Source: JBBSEX01 sp038239345 (lineage in GTDB: Bacteria > Acidobacteriota > Terriglobia > Bryobacterales > Bryobacteraceae). Taken from it: a stretch of 64,000 nucleotides of DNA. Both the position numbers and the translations under genes were made by a program. The stretch lies in assembly GCA_038239345.1 (NCBI GenBank), contig JBBSEX010000019.1, forward strand, positions 35,425 to 99,424, read 5' to 3'. Below the pieces are notes generated by a model. The model was not told where the DNA came from. It worked only from the letters and a program-made list of their open reading frames with translations, and did not search any database. This document shows positions 33,635-43,224 of this stretch, piece by piece. Position 1 is the stretch's first letter. Every line of letters begins with the position of its first letter.

Positions 33635-36337
33635 TCACTCATCGCGCAAGGCCGCCATTGGGTCAAGTCTCGACGCGCGCCGGGCCGGTAAGTAGCCGGC
33701 AATCAGTGTCGCGCTGCCCAGGATCAGCGCCGCCAGCATGAGTGTCGTTAGATCCGTCGGTTGCACGCCAAATAGCAGGCTGACCACCAGTTTCGAGGCT
33801 GCAAATGCCACCGCAATGCCCAACGCAAGACCGAGAGCGAGCGTTACCGTAACGTCGCGCAGCACCAGCCAGACAACGGAATTTCGTGGTGCTCCCAGCG
33901 CGATCCGGACGCCGAGTTCCGCTTGCCGGCGGAGCACAGTGTAAGAGGTGACGCCGTACAGCCCGACCGTGGCAAGAAGCACGGCCAGTGCGCCGAAGAA
34001 AGCGGAGAGCAGGGCGACGGCGCGCTCTTGAATCAGCGAGTCGTCGATCTGTGTTTCGAGGTTTCGGAATTCCAGCGATATGCCGGGATTGATTTTGGCG
34101 ATGGCCGGACGCGTTGCCGCGGCGATCGCGGTGGCTTGGCCGTTGTGCCGAATTTCAAGGATCATATCTGCGCCCGGTTCGGGGTCCTGAGCCATCGGCA
34201 GGAATGCCATGAGCACGGCCCGTTCGCGAATCTGCTGGTACTTCGCATCCAACGAGACGCCGATTACCTGGTAGGTGTCCTTCATCCCCGGCGCTCCATG
34301 CCGATCGACGGCAATCGTCTTGCCAATCGGGTTCCTGCCGCTAAAGAATCTCTTGGCGGCCGATTCGTTGATGATCATCACATTCGGAGCGCCCAGCGTA
34401 TCGCTGGTTGCAAAATCTCTCCCCATGAGAAGCCGCGAGCCCATCGCTTGAAAATATTGCGGCGAAACACGGTTGAAGAAGGCTAACGTGTCGGAGCTCG
34501 ATTTTGGCTGGTACCCTTCCGGATAAAGATCGTCGTCCCAGGTGCGATTGCTGACCGGCGTTATCAGGGAGGAGGAAGCCTGGATAACGCCGGGGAGCGT
34601 TCGGACACGATCGAGTATTGTTTGAAAAAATTCGTTTCGCTGCGCGCGAGGAATCTTGGCCAGCGTATCGGCGTGGACCAGCAGAACGTTATGCGGATCG
34701 AAGCCAAGAGGCGCTGCAATCAGATTGCGCATCGTGCCCAGAAATAGACCGGCGCCCGCCAGTAGGACGAGCGAAAGCGCCACCTGAGCCACCACCAGCG
34801 CTTTGCCCAAACGGAATCGGGAAGAGCCGGCGATGGTTCCGCGGGCATTTTCTTTCAAGGCACTATTCGGTGACATGCCGGTGGCGCGAAAGGCCGGCGC
34901 TACGCCGAAAAGAATTCCGGTGAGTAGCGCTACGCCCGCGGTGAAGGCCAGCACTCGAAGGTCGGGCGTAAGATCCAACTCAAGAATTTGATTTGTGGTG
35001 GACAAAAGGCGTACCAGCACCGTACTTCCCCAGCGAGCGAAGACCAGTCCAAACCCCGCGCCAAGTGCCGATAAAAGAAGGCTCTCGGTGAGCAACTGAC
35101 GGATCACGCGGCTGCGGCCGGCACCGATTGCGAGCCGTGTGGAGATCTCACGCCGGCGGGCTGCGGCCCGTGCCAGAAGCAGATTTGCAATATTGGCGCA
35201 AGCGATAAGCAGAACCAAACCCACGATAGCCATCAGGGTAAACAGCGCGGTCCGGTAGCGTGTTCCGGATTGAGAAAACCCCACGGCGGCGGGAAGTGCG
35301 GTGACTGACCGTTTGAGATAGCGAGCCTTCCCCTCAGGACTGTAATCGGCGGGTAATGTGGAGCGATTAATCTCCGGTGAAAGTGCCATCATTTGCGCGC
35401 TGGCTTGCTCGCTTGTCGTCCCTGGCGTTAGACGGCCGAGGATACGCAGCCACCACCAGGCGCGATGATTGAGCGCGCTCTCATCGGTATGGAGTATCGG
35501 CTCGCAACCAATCGGAATGGCGACGTCGAAGCTTTGGTCTACATCGAGTCCGCGAAACCACGGAGGGGCAACGCCGATAATTTCGAAGGAATGGCGATCC
35601 AAGCGGACGGTCTTGCCGATGACGGCTTCATCGCCCCCGAAATTTCGTTGCCAGAATCCATAGCTAATCACAGCCACGGGACCGGACGAGCCCCCGCCAT
35701 GCACGTCGTCTGCCTTGGTAAACATTCGGCCTCGCAAGGGAGCGACGCCAAGTACACGAAAAAATTCGCCACTCACCCACAGCCCGCTGGCGAAGCGGCT
35801 CTCCCCGCCATCGGTGAGATCGAAGCGCGCGGTGCCGAAGGCGAGCACTCCGGAGAATGCCTGTTGGTGGTCCCGAACTTGCTCCCAGATCGGATTGGTG
35901 AACGCGGAACCGTTCGGCCCGGTAGTGAGCTTCACCAGTTGCCTCGGATCCTCGACGGGCAAAGAACGTAGCATCTCGGCGTTGACGATTGTAAAGATCG
36001 CCGTGTTCGCCCCGATGCCGAGAGCAAGCGATAAAACCGCCGTGATCGCGAATCCTGGATTCGCCAGCAGGGTGCGAATTCCGTAGCGCAGATCCTGGCC
36101 CAGCGATTCGAGCCAACCCCAGCCCCACGCGTCGCGGCCGTCTTCACGAAGCCGGGTAAAGTTGCCGAACAACCGCCGCGCTTCGGCTTTGGCTTCTTGC
36201 GCCGGTGTTCCCCGCCCGGCGCGCTCCGCCTCGCGCAATTCGACATGAAGCCGCATTTCTTCGGCAAGATCGCGATCGGCTTGTGAGTTGCGAAATAGAA
36301 ATTGGATCCGCCGCCGGAGTTCACCTAGCCAGTGCAT
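33635..36337 (-). CDS. ADOP-type ABC permease (acidobacterial duplicated orphan permease, FtsX/MacB-like)
   Basis: 900 aa from the ATG at 36337 inside the padR 3' end (13-base overlap). The soluble N-terminal ADOP segment (DRDLAEEMRLHVELREAE, EARRLFGN) is followed by a first FtsX unit with helices near 95, 380, 430 and 470, a MacB periplasmic core in the middle (LPGVIQASSSLITPVSNRTW) and a second FtsX unit at the C-terminus (about 775-890). There is no ATPase domain and no ATPase gene beside it, as is typical of ADOP proteins. The family is a hallmark of Acidobacteriota. Probably an efflux or envelope-remodelling permease. Confidence 0.9.
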   Translation of the reverse strand: MHWLGELRRRIQFLFRNSQADRDLAEEMRLHVELREAERAGRGTPAQEAKAEARRLFGNFTRLREDGRDAWGWGWLESLGQDLRYGIRTLLANPGFAITAVLSLALGIGANTAIFTIVNAEMLRSLPVEDPRQLVKLTTGPNGSAFTNPIWEQVRDHQQAFSGVLAFGTARFDLTDGGESRFASGLWVSGEFFRVLGVAPLRGRMFTKADDVHGGGSSGPVAVISYGFWQRNFGGDEAVIGKTVRLDRHSFEIIGVAPPWFRGLDVDQSFDVAIPIGCEPILHTDESALNHRAWWWLRILGRLTPGTTSEQASAQMMALSPEINRSTLPADYSPEGKARYLKRSVTALPAAVGFSQSGTRYRTALFTLMAIVGLVLLIACANIANLLLARAAARRREISTRLAIGAGRSRVIRQLLTESLLLSALGAGFGLVFARWGSTVLVRLLSTTNQILELDLTPDLRVLAFTAGVALLTGILFGVAPAFRATGMSPNSALKENARGTIAGSSRFRLGKALVVAQVALSLVLLAGAGLFLGTMRNLIAAPLGFDPHNVLLVHADTLAKIPRAQRNEFFQTILDRVRTLPGVIQASSSLITPVSNRTWDDDLYPEGYQPKSSSDTLAFFNRVSPQYFQAMGSRLLMGRDFATSDTLGAPNVMIINESAAKRFFSGRNPIGKTIAVDRHGAPGMKDTYQVIGVSLDAKYQQIRERAVLMAFLPMAQDPEPGADMILEIRHNGQATAIAAATRPAIAKINPGISLEFRNLETQIDDSLIQERAVALLSAFFGALAVLLATVGLYGVTSYTVLRRQAELGVRIALGAPRNSVVWLVLRDVTVTLALGLALGIAVAFAASKLVVSLLFGVQPTDLTTLMLAALILGSATLIAGYLPARRASRLDPMAALRDE

Positions 36338-36666
36338 AACACCTTCTCTATCGCCAGATTGACGCGCCGGTATTGCATCAGCTCCGCCTCCAGCTGTTGT
36401 CGGCCAAGCTTCGTCGGTTTGTAATAACGGGCTCGTCGATTGCCCGCCGTCACACCCCACTCCGCCGTCACCCAACCCTTCAGCAACATACGCTGCAGTG
36501 CCGGATAAAGCGATCCTTCCTCCACTTGGAGGACATCCTCGGAGCTCAGTTGAATCGCATTGGCGATCTCATAACCATGCTGTTCCCCGCCCTTTGTGAG
36601 CACGCGAAGAATCAACATATAGAGAGTGCCAGGTGGTATTTCATCGCGTCGCTGGGTGACTGCCAT
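36325..36666 (-). CDS. PadR-family transcriptional regulator
   Basis: 113 aa. The PadR winged helix is recognisable: GTLYMLILRVLTKGGEQHGYEIANAIQ, VEEGSLYPALQRMLLKGWV and RRARYYKPTKLGRQQLEAE. The C-terminal helix is short (PadR-s2 type). The start codon lies within an inverted repeat that is the likely autoregulatory operator. It overlaps the ADOP permease gene by 13 bases and presumably represses it until a ligand is sensed. Confidence 0.9.
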   Translation of the reverse strand: MAVTQRRDEIPPGTLYMLILRVLTKGGEQHGYEIANAIQLSSEDVLQVEEGSLYPALQRMLLKGWVTAEWGVTAGNRRARYYKPTKLGRQQLEAELMQYRRVNLAIEKVLCTG

Positions 36667-36678
36667 AGTTTGACTATG
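36664..36678. promoter_or_regulatory. Probable PadR operator overlapping the padR start codon
   Basis: Perfect inverted repeat CATAGT-TTG-ACTATG (6-bp arms, 3-bp centre). One arm contains the padR ATG and the repeat begins two bases downstream of the -10. Binding here would block both polymerase and ribosome entry. Assignment to PadR is inference from position. Confidence 0.6.
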
Positions 36679-36680
36679 CC

Positions 36681-36709
36681 AGTATGCGGCGCTTTGTGAA
36701 AGCTGTCAA
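36681..36709 (-). promoter_or_regulatory. padR-permease operon promoter
   Basis: Minus strand TTGACA (36709-36704), 17-base spacer, CATACT (36686-36681; four of six). The predicted start near 36674 leaves a leader of about eight bases, so padR mRNA is nearly leaderless and lacks a Shine-Dalgarno. Confidence 0.65.
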
Positions 36710-36722
36710 GGGGGAGTAGGCG

Positions 36723-37682
36723 CTAAGAATTTCCGATCAAAATTCCCGTGAGAAAAACCAACGCTCCGCCCAGGCCCACTTGAATCGCCGCTGTCAAGAA
36801 CGACGCATCCATATAGCGATGCCTTATATAGCTAATGATGGCGAGCTCGATAATCACTACGATCACCGCCAGCGTGGTGGCCAGGCGAAAGTCGGAAATC
36901 AGGTAGGGCAGCGTGTGTCCGATTCCGCCGGCGGTGGTCATCAGGCCACAGATGCCTCCGCGCGCCCAGGGATGTCCCCGGCCGCTAACAGAGCCGTCGT
37001 CGGAAAGAGCTTCGGCAAAGCCCATGGAGATGCCTGCACCGACCGATGCGGCAAGCCCTACAAGGAATGCGTCCCAACTGCTTTTGGTGGCGAAGGCCGC
37101 GGCGAAAACCGGAGCCAGCGTCGATACCGATCCGTCCATCAATCCCACCAAACCGGGCTGCACGATCTGTAGAACAAAGGCCCGGCGCTCGGTGTCCGCT
37201 TCTTTCTCGCGCACTTCCGGCGTTAGATGTTTTCGCTCCAGGTCGCCAGCCGAGGCGTAATGCTGGCGCTCGGCCTCCGCTAAATCACCCAGCAGTTTAC
37301 GGATAGAGGCATCCGAGACCTTCGTGACGGCCTGTTCGTAGAAGCGGCGGCTCTCCAATTCCATCAGCTCAGCTTGCTTGCGGGCGGCCTTCAATCCCAG
37401 CGGCCGGGCCAGCCAAATCGGATTTCGCGTGTACCAGCCTTTGATGTCCTGACGCCGCAGATGGGGTAGATGTTCGCCAAATCGTTCCCGGTATAGCTCA
37501 ATCAGACTGGTCCGATGCTGCGATTCTTCGGCTTGCATTTCCTCGAAGACCTTGGCCGAATCGGGATAAGTTTCGCGCAGACCGTCGGCAAAATCGGCAT
37601 AAATGCGGCCGTCTTCTTCTTCACGAGAAACGGCAAGCGCTAGAATTTCGCGTTCCGAGAGGTCTTTGAAAGATCGGGGCAT
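36723..37682 (-). CDS. MbfA-type ferritin-like/VIT1 iron exporter
   Basis: 319 aa from the ATG at 37682 (MPRSFKDLSEREILALAVS); an earlier start adds seven residues. Residues 1-160 are an erythrin/ferritin-like domain with paired glutamates (REEEDGRIYADF, EEMQAEESQH, ELESRRFYEQA, EAERQHY). The C-terminal half is a VIT1/CCC1 membrane domain with five helices (GLVGLMDGSVSTLAPVFAAAF, GAGISMGFAEALSDDG). In Rhizobiales MbfA exports ferrous iron and protects against peroxide. No Irr/Fur box was identified. Monocistronic. Confidence 0.88.
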   Translation of the reverse strand: MPRSFKDLSEREILALAVSREEEDGRIYADFADGLRETYPDSAKVFEEMQAEESQHRTSLIELYRERFGEHLPHLRRQDIKGWYTRNPIWLARPLGLKAARKQAELMELESRRFYEQAVTKVSDASIRKLLGDLAEAERQHYASAGDLERKHLTPEVREKEADTERRAFVLQIVQPGLVGLMDGSVSTLAPVFAAAFATKSSWDAFLVGLAASVGAGISMGFAEALSDDGSVSGRGHPWARGGICGLMTTAGGIGHTLPYLISDFRLATTLAVIVVIIELAIISYIRHRYMDASFLTAAIQVGLGGALVFLTGILIGNS

Positions 37683-37767
37683 ACTACCGGAGTATATCGA
37701 CATCGGGATTTTCTGAGATCATGCTTCCCGCCACCCGGCCGATAGATTATGCAGGGAGAAGTCTACC

Positions 37768-38733
37768 TTGTCTGATCGAGTGCTCTCGCAGGATGAAATC
37801 GATAGCGTTTTCCGTAAGCTGCGCGATAGCGTCGCGGAGGAAGATTCGGCGAAGAAAGCGCAACCCTACGATTTCCGCCGGCCGGACCGTATTGCTAAAG
37901 ACCAGCTACGGGCCATCCATGTCCTCCACGAAAATTTTGCACGCAGCCTGGCGTCCAGCCTTTCCGCTTATTTGCGCGCCTACGTGGTGGTGAATCTGGT
38001 ATCGGTGGAGCAACTTTCCTTCGTCGAGTTTTCCCAGGGGCTCCCCTTACCCACCTGCATGGTGGTTCTGGGAATGAAACCGTTCGACGGCAGCGCAATT
38101 TTGGAAATTAATCCAACGCTCGTATTTCCAATTCTGGAAATGTTGCTGGGTGGCAGCGGCAAGGTCGCGACAAAGCTAAATCGTGAACTAACGGAAATCG
38201 AACAGAGCATCTTAGAAGGCCTGTACCGGGTCGTACTGCAGGACTTGCGGGGTGCGTGGGGCGCCGTTTCCGCCATGCAGTTTTCCATCGACGGCCATGA
38301 GACCGAACCACAGTTGTTGCAAATTCTGGCTCCCAATGAAGCCGTGGTCGCTATCAGCGTGGAAATCCGCATTGGTGAGAGCGCGGGCATGATGAACATC
38401 GGGATTCCTTCGATCATCGTAAAAATGCTGCGCCAGAAGTTAGACCAGCAATGGACCGTCCGGCGCGCCACCCAGGCGAGCGAAGAGGAACATGCACGGG
38501 TAATGCGGCTAATCCGCCCGTCAACCATTAGTGTCGACGCCAGACTCGAGGGTCCTACCATGACCGTGGCCGATCTGCTCGAAATGTCCGAAGGGCACAT
38601 CCTAGCCCTGGATCATCCGGTGGACCGAAGTTTAAATTTATTAGTCAACGGCAAAGTAAAGTTTCACGGAAATCTTATCTCGACAGGCCGCAAACGCGGT
38701 TTCGATGTCACCGCATTACCCGAGCCCAAATAG
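37768..38733 (+). CDS. fliM: Flagellar motor switch protein FliM
   Basis: 321 aa from a TTG preceded by AGGGAG. The N-terminal SDRVLSQDEIDSVF contains the CheY-P binding peptide (S-Q-x-E-I-D). The CheC-like middle domain (residues 45-235; GLPLPTCMVVLGMKPFDGSAILEINP, LLGGSGK, LTEIEQSILEG) and the C-terminal SpoA domain (VADLLEMSEGHILALDHPVDRSLNLLVNGKVKFHG) are complete. It forms the C-ring with FliG and FliN. No other flagellar gene is in the window, so it stands apart from its partners. Confidence 0.92.
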   Translation: MSDRVLSQDEIDSVFRKLRDSVAEEDSAKKAQPYDFRRPDRIAKDQLRAIHVLHENFARSLASSLSAYLRAYVVVNLVSVEQLSFVEFSQGLPLPTCMVVLGMKPFDGSAILEINPTLVFPILEMLLGGSGKVATKLNRELTEIEQSILEGLYRVVLQDLRGAWGAVSAMQFSIDGHETEPQLLQILAPNEAVVAISVEIRIGESAGMMNIGIPSIIVKMLRQKLDQQWTVRRATQASEEEHARVMRLIRPSTISVDARLEGPTMTVADLLEMSEGHILALDHPVDRSLNLLVNGKVKFHGNLISTGRKRGFDVTALPEPK

Positions 38734-38793
38734 CCTCTAAACGTCTGTTCACGAATAGAGAATTTCAATTCACAATCTTTTCGTTTCCTTGTA

Positions 38794-38822
38794 TTGACAC
38801 TTACATAACCCGACTGTAGAAT
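38794..38822 (+). promoter_or_regulatory. Sigma70-type promoter of the TonB receptor gene
   Basis: TTGACA at 38794-38799, 17-base spacer, TAGAAT at 38817-38822 (five of six), then a GGAGG about eight bases before the ATG at 38849. The leader would be about 20 nt. Confidence 0.75.
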
Positions 38823-38848
38823 CACTGCTGCACCTCGGAGGATACTCA

Positions 38849-41800
38849 ATGTTGAGTCGTAACGCGTTGTTCATTGAATTGGCGATTTTTGCCTGTTTCT
38901 GTGCGTATTCCCAGACTACCGATGCCACTGTTTCAGGCTCTGTCGCCGATCCCAGCGGAGCCATTATCCCTGGCGCTTCCGTGGTTGCGACAAACACAAA
39001 AACTGGCGCGGTGAACAGGTCCAGTGCAAACGGCCAGGGCATTTATCTTTTCCCCTCCCTGCAGCCTGGTGTTTATCAAATAAGCGCCGAGCATCCCGGT
39101 TTTAAGAAATTTGTTCTTGAGGATATTCAGCTCGAAGTCGCGGCGAAGCTCACGCTCAATCTTCCGTTAGAAGTCGGACTAACCACCGATACTGTCGAAG
39201 TGAAGTCCTCCACCGGCGACACCGAACTGGGTTACGCCACCAATTCCGTTGGCAGCGTCGTCACTGGCCGCAAGGTGCTGGACCTTCCACTACAGAATCG
39301 AAATGTTTACGATCTGATCGCCACCCAGGCGGGCACCAGCAACACCATTCAGAATGGCGGATTGAACTTCAACGGAGCACGCATCGGGGCGGTGAATTTC
39401 ACGCTCGATGGAACCAACGTACAGGATAATTTGCTGAACGGCATCGTCTATGCCGTAGCCGCCGCGAATGTCAGTAGCGACCGCGTTCAGGAATTTCGCA
39501 TCATCACGTCGCCGGCCGATGCCGAGCTAGGGCGTGGATCCGGGCAGATCCAGGCGATTACCCGCTCCGGCACAAACCAGTTCCACGGCAGCCTGTTCGA
39601 ATACAACCGCAACACTTATTTGACCGCTAATACGTGGTTCAACAATCAGCGCGGCGCACCGCGTGACCGGCTGAACCGCAATCAATACGGCGGCCGCGTC
39701 GGTGGCCCGGTGTGGAAAAACAAATTCTTTTTTCACTTCAATTACGAAGGGCAAAAAGAGCGCGAAGGGATTCTTGTCAATAGCACCGTATATACCGCCA
39801 CCGCCCGCCAGGGATTGTACCGCTTCTTTCCCGGTTCGCAGAATCAAAACGCGATCGGCGCCGTACCCACTGTTGATTTAAACGGAAATCCCGTGCAGCC
39901 TCCCACCGCCAGCGGCCCGCTGCAGACCGTAAGTGTATTCGGTAAGGATCCCAATCGGCTGGTGGCGGACCCTAGCGGAACGATCGCCAAGCAGTTGACG
40001 TTCATGCCGCTACCGAATAACTTTCGCGCCGGGGATGGGCTCAATACCGCGGGTTATTCCTGGAATCGAACCCGTGTAACGGACTTCGATAACTGGGATC
40101 TGCGCCTGGATTATCACATCACCGAAAATCATCGGGTCAGCTTCAGCTTCAGTCATCAGGCGTCCAACAGTTCCAATTACGTGGAGACGCAAGCCTTCCC
40201 CGGAGTGGATCCGGGAAAGACTCCGAACAGCGCCAAGATCTTTTCCCTTACGTTGAATTCCATCTTCCGGCCGAACCTGTTGAACGAATTCCATGCCGGT
40301 GTATTCCGGCCCGCCCAAACCTACATCGCCGCCGGTCAGGATACGGCGGGCGTATATAAAGGCTCGGCCGGATATTTCGGCCAGTCCAACAGCTTTCCCT
40401 ACATCATTGCTTTTGGCGGCGGCGTTACCAGTCCGTTCAATCCTCCGGTAGGCGACGATCCCAGCTTCCGCATCTCGCCGGTTTATCAATACAGCGACAA
40501 CGTCACCTGGCTCAAGGGAAAGCATACGTTCAAGGGCGGCTTTGAAGTTCGCTTCATCAGCGCCGTCGGCTATGACACCATCGACGTCGTGCCGCGTATT
40601 GCCCTGGGGGCAGCGCAGGCAGTGCCCGTTCAGAATATCCGTACCATCCCCGGCATCGGCGTCAATACGGGTGCCGAAGGATTGCTGGCCGATCTGGCTG
40701 GATCGATCAGGCAGGTGGCGACGACGATCAATTCGCAAGGCGGATCGAACCCCACTTTCGTCCCTGGCCTGAATCGCTATCAGCATCTGCGCGCGCCGGA
40801 ATTCAGTTGGTTCTTTAAAGACGATTGGAAAGTTACTCCAAGCCTGACCCTGAATCTGGGTGTCCGCTACGAATGGTATTCGGTGCCACAGGAAGTGCAA
40901 GGTAAGGGGCTGACTCCAACGGGCGGCGGCAACTCGATCTTCGGACTTTCGGGTAACAGTTTCGGGGCCGAGTTTCAACCCGGCGTACTGAATGGAGCGC
41001 TCACCACGCTATCGCCAATCGGTCCGCGAACCGCGAATCCCGATGGGCGTTTTTACGCCACTGACAATAACAATTTTGCGCCGGCCGTGGGACTCAGTTG
41101 GTCGCTGCCGTGGTTTGGAAAAGATAAAACAGTTTTCCGGATGGGATACGGCATGGGTTATGAACACACGCCGCTATACACGTTTTCCATCTTGTCCGGA
41201 ACGGAGCCGGGCTATTCGAATCTGAATATTTTTGTCCCCAGCACGCTGGTGACCGCCCAGAGTTTGGCTCTGCCCATCCCACCGACCGCCGCGCCTTTGC
41301 AACCGATTCCGTTAACCGATCGCCAGAGCACCGTGTATGGCTTCGACCCGCATCTGCGGACGCCGTATTACCAGAATTGGAACGTCTCCATCCAACGCAG
41401 CATCGCCAAGGATTTCGTGCTCGATCTTCGTTATGTCGGCAGCAAGGGAACCAAGCTGATTCAAGGCATCAACATCAATGAAGCGAATATATTCGAGAAC
41501 GGAATCCTCAATGCCTTTAAGATCACCCAGGCAGGCGGCAACGCGCCATTGTTCGACCGGTTGTTTGTCGGGCTGCCCGGCGTCGACGGGAAAACAGTAA
41601 GCGGATCGGATTTTGTACGCTCCAATTCGTCAGGCCTGAACGGCTTCCTAAGCAGCAACGATCCCGGGAATTTCGCCACCGCCTTGAGTACCCAACCACT
41701 CCCCGGAGCGAAGCCCGGCGACATTCTGCGGCGCGTTGGATTGCCCGAGAATTTCGTCTTCGCCAGTCCGCAATTCGGTCCTGCCATCCTCATGGGAAAC

Positions 41801-42646
41801 TACGGAAATTCGACGTACCACTCCTTGCAGGTGGAGGTGGTGAAACGCTTCTCCAGAGGTTGGACATTCCAAGGCAACTACACCTTCAGCAAGGCGATCG
41901 GCTTGTACGAAGGCGACGGATCCACTTTGAATTCCAACGTCAGGACGATCCGCGATCTCTCGCTTGATAAGAAGGTTTTGAACTTCAGCCGCGATCACGT
42001 GGTGCGTATGAATGGTATTTACGAGTTTCCCTTCGGCCCGGGGAAGAAGTTCGTCAACGGAACTAACGGGATCGTTTCGCGATTGGTGGGTGGTTGGCAG
42101 GTGGGGTCGGTAGTGACGATATCCAGTGGCCAGCCGATTGGCCTCAGCGCCCAAAACGGTTTCAATACATTCGGCGGTGGCACGCCCGTGCCGTTAACCT
42201 CGTTGTCACCCAATCTGGGAAGCCTCACAAAGACCGGAACCGGCGTCGTCTACTTCGCAGGCTTGAAGCAGGTGCCCGATCCTTTGATCTCCACCTTCAC
42301 AACCGTCGGGGGAATTCAAGGCCGCTCGACACTCAAGGCCATCGCCGATAGTTCGGGCAATCTGATCCTCGAAAATCCAGCCGCCGGCGTCTTCGGTAGC
42401 CTCGGTCAAAATTTCCTCCGTGGTCCGGGATACTTCAACGTCGATCTCGACCTGCTGAAGCGAGTGCGCATCACCGAGGGTAAGGAGCTGGTGCTGCGGA
42501 TGGACGCCATCAGCGCTACCAACTCACCGATCTTCAACAATCCGAATAACAACATCAACGATGCTAATTTCGGGCGCATCACATCGACCAACAGCACGCA
42601 AGGAGGAAATCGGATCGTCGTGATTGCGGCGCGATTCAATTTCTAA
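38849..42646 (+). CDS. Oar-like TonB-dependent receptor with carboxypeptidase-regulatory domain
   Basis: 1265 aa. A signal peptide (1-about 22, ending AYSQT) is followed by a carboxypeptidase-regulatory Ig-like domain (27-110; GSVADPSGAIIPGASVVATNTKTG, FPSLQPGVYQISAEHPGFKKF). A plug domain (about 125-225; LPLQNRNVYDLIATQAG) and a long beta-barrel follow, ending in the outer-membrane sorting residue Phe (AARFNF). Such receptors are highly expanded in Solibacter-type genomes and are thought to take up large substrates. No SusD partner or transporter is adjacent. It has its own promoter. Confidence 0.88.
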   Translation: MLSRNALFIELAIFACFCAYSQTTDATVSGSVADPSGAIIPGASVVATNTKTGAVNRSSANGQGIYLFPSLQPGVYQISAEHPGFKKFVLEDIQLEVAAKLTLNLPLEVGLTTDTVEVKSSTGDTELGYATNSVGSVVTGRKVLDLPLQNRNVYDLIATQAGTSNTIQNGGLNFNGARIGAVNFTLDGTNVQDNLLNGIVYAVAAANVSSDRVQEFRIITSPADAELGRGSGQIQAITRSGTNQFHGSLFEYNRNTYLTANTWFNNQRGAPRDRLNRNQYGGRVGGPVWKNKFFFHFNYEGQKEREGILVNSTVYTATARQGLYRFFPGSQNQNAIGAVPTVDLNGNPVQPPTASGPLQTVSVFGKDPNRLVADPSGTIAKQLTFMPLPNNFRAGDGLNTAGYSWNRTRVTDFDNWDLRLDYHITENHRVSFSFSHQASNSSNYVETQAFPGVDPGKTPNSAKIFSLTLNSIFRPNLLNEFHAGVFRPAQTYIAAGQDTAGVYKGSAGYFGQSNSFPYIIAFGGGVTSPFNPPVGDDPSFRISPVYQYSDNVTWLKGKHTFKGGFEVRFISAVGYDTIDVVPRIALGAAQAVPVQNIRTIPGIGVNTGAEGLLADLAGSIRQVATTINSQGGSNPTFVPGLNRYQHLRAPEFSWFFKDDWKVTPSLTLNLGVRYEWYSVPQEVQGKGLTPTGGGNSIFGLSGNSFGAEFQPGVLNGALTTLSPIGPRTANPDGRFYATDNNNFAPAVGLSWSLPWFGKDKTVFRMGYGMGYEHTPLYTFSILSGTEPGYSNLNIFVPSTLVTAQSLALPIPPTAAPLQPIPLTDRQSTVYGFDPHLRTPYYQNWNVSIQRSIAKDFVLDLRYVGSKGTKLIQGININEANIFENGILNAFKITQAGGNAPLFDRLFVGLPGVDGKTVSGSDFVRSNSSGLNGFLSSNDPGNFATALSTQPLPGAKPGDILRRVGLPENFVFASPQFGPAILMGNYGNSTYHSLQVEVVKRFSRGWTFQGNYTFSKAIGLYEGDGSTLNSNVRTIRDLSLDKKVLNFSRDHVVRMNGIYEFPFGPGKKFVNGTNGIVSRLVGGWQVGSVVTISSGQPIGLSAQNGFNTFGGGTPVPLTSLSPNLGSLTKTGTGVVYFAGLKQVPDPLISTFTTVGGIQGRSTLKAIADSSGNLILENPAAGVFGSLGQNFLRGPGYFNVDLDLLKRVRITEGKELVLRMDAISATNSPIFNNPNNNINDANFGRITSTNSTQGGNRIVVIAARFNF

Positions 42647-42690
42647 ACGATAGCCTCGGCGGGCGAGTGGCCCACGATACAATTTCTCGT

Positions 42691-43224
42691 ATGAATCATC
42701 ACGTGGTTGGAAGGCCCGCATGCACCGAATACGCGCCGCATTACGAGACCTATATCAAGCTCGTGCAAAGCGACGATATTCTCCCCGTGCTCGCCGGCCA
42801 GATCAGCGAATCACTATCCACATTGCGTGGAGTCTCCGAAGCCGATTCGCTGCGGAGCTACGAACCCGGCAAGTGGAGTCTGCGCGAGTTGCTGGGGCAC
42901 ATGATCGATACCGAGCGGATCTTCGCTTACCGCGCGCTTCGTTTCGCCCGTAACGATCGTACGGAACTGGCAGGCTTTGAGCAGGACCCCTACGTCGCCG
43001 CCGCGCATTCCGGCCAGCGGTCCTGGACCGACTTACTGGCCGAACTCGAGCTATGCCGAAAGGCCAATGTGCTGATGTTCCGCGGGCTGCAGCCGGAGGA
43101 TTGGCTGCGTTGCGGTATGGCCAGCCATGCCGAAATCAGCGTTCGCGCGTTGGCCTATGTCATCGCCGGACACGAGCTGCACCACATGGCAATCGTCCGC
43201 TCGCGGTACCTGGCGGCGAACTAG
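42691..43224 (+). CDS. DinB-family metal-binding protein
   Basis: 177 aa from the ATG at 42691. A four-helix DinB fold with the typical histidine triad: H in ELLGHMIDTERIFAYRALRFARND and H-x-x-x-H in GHELHHMAIVRSRYL. The segment EPGKWSLRELLGH is characteristic. Proteins of this type bind divalent metal and include thiol-dependent transferases; the substrate is unknown. Its TAG shares bases with the TAG of the convergent peptidase (CTAG). Confidence 0.88.
   Translation: MNHHVVGRPACTEYAPHYETYIKLVQSDDILPVLAGQISESLSTLRGVSEADSLRSYEPGKWSLRELLGHMIDTERIFAYRALRFARNDRTELAGFEQDPYVAAAHSGQRSWTDLLAELELCRKANVLMFRGLQPEDWLRCGMASHAEISVRALAYVIAGHELHHMAIVRSRYLAAN

Noticed and set aside
40010..40978. 322-codon minus-strand frame inside the TonB receptor
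   Set aside because: Antisense to a clear beta-barrel gene; product lacks any recognisable motif and is explained by codon bias.
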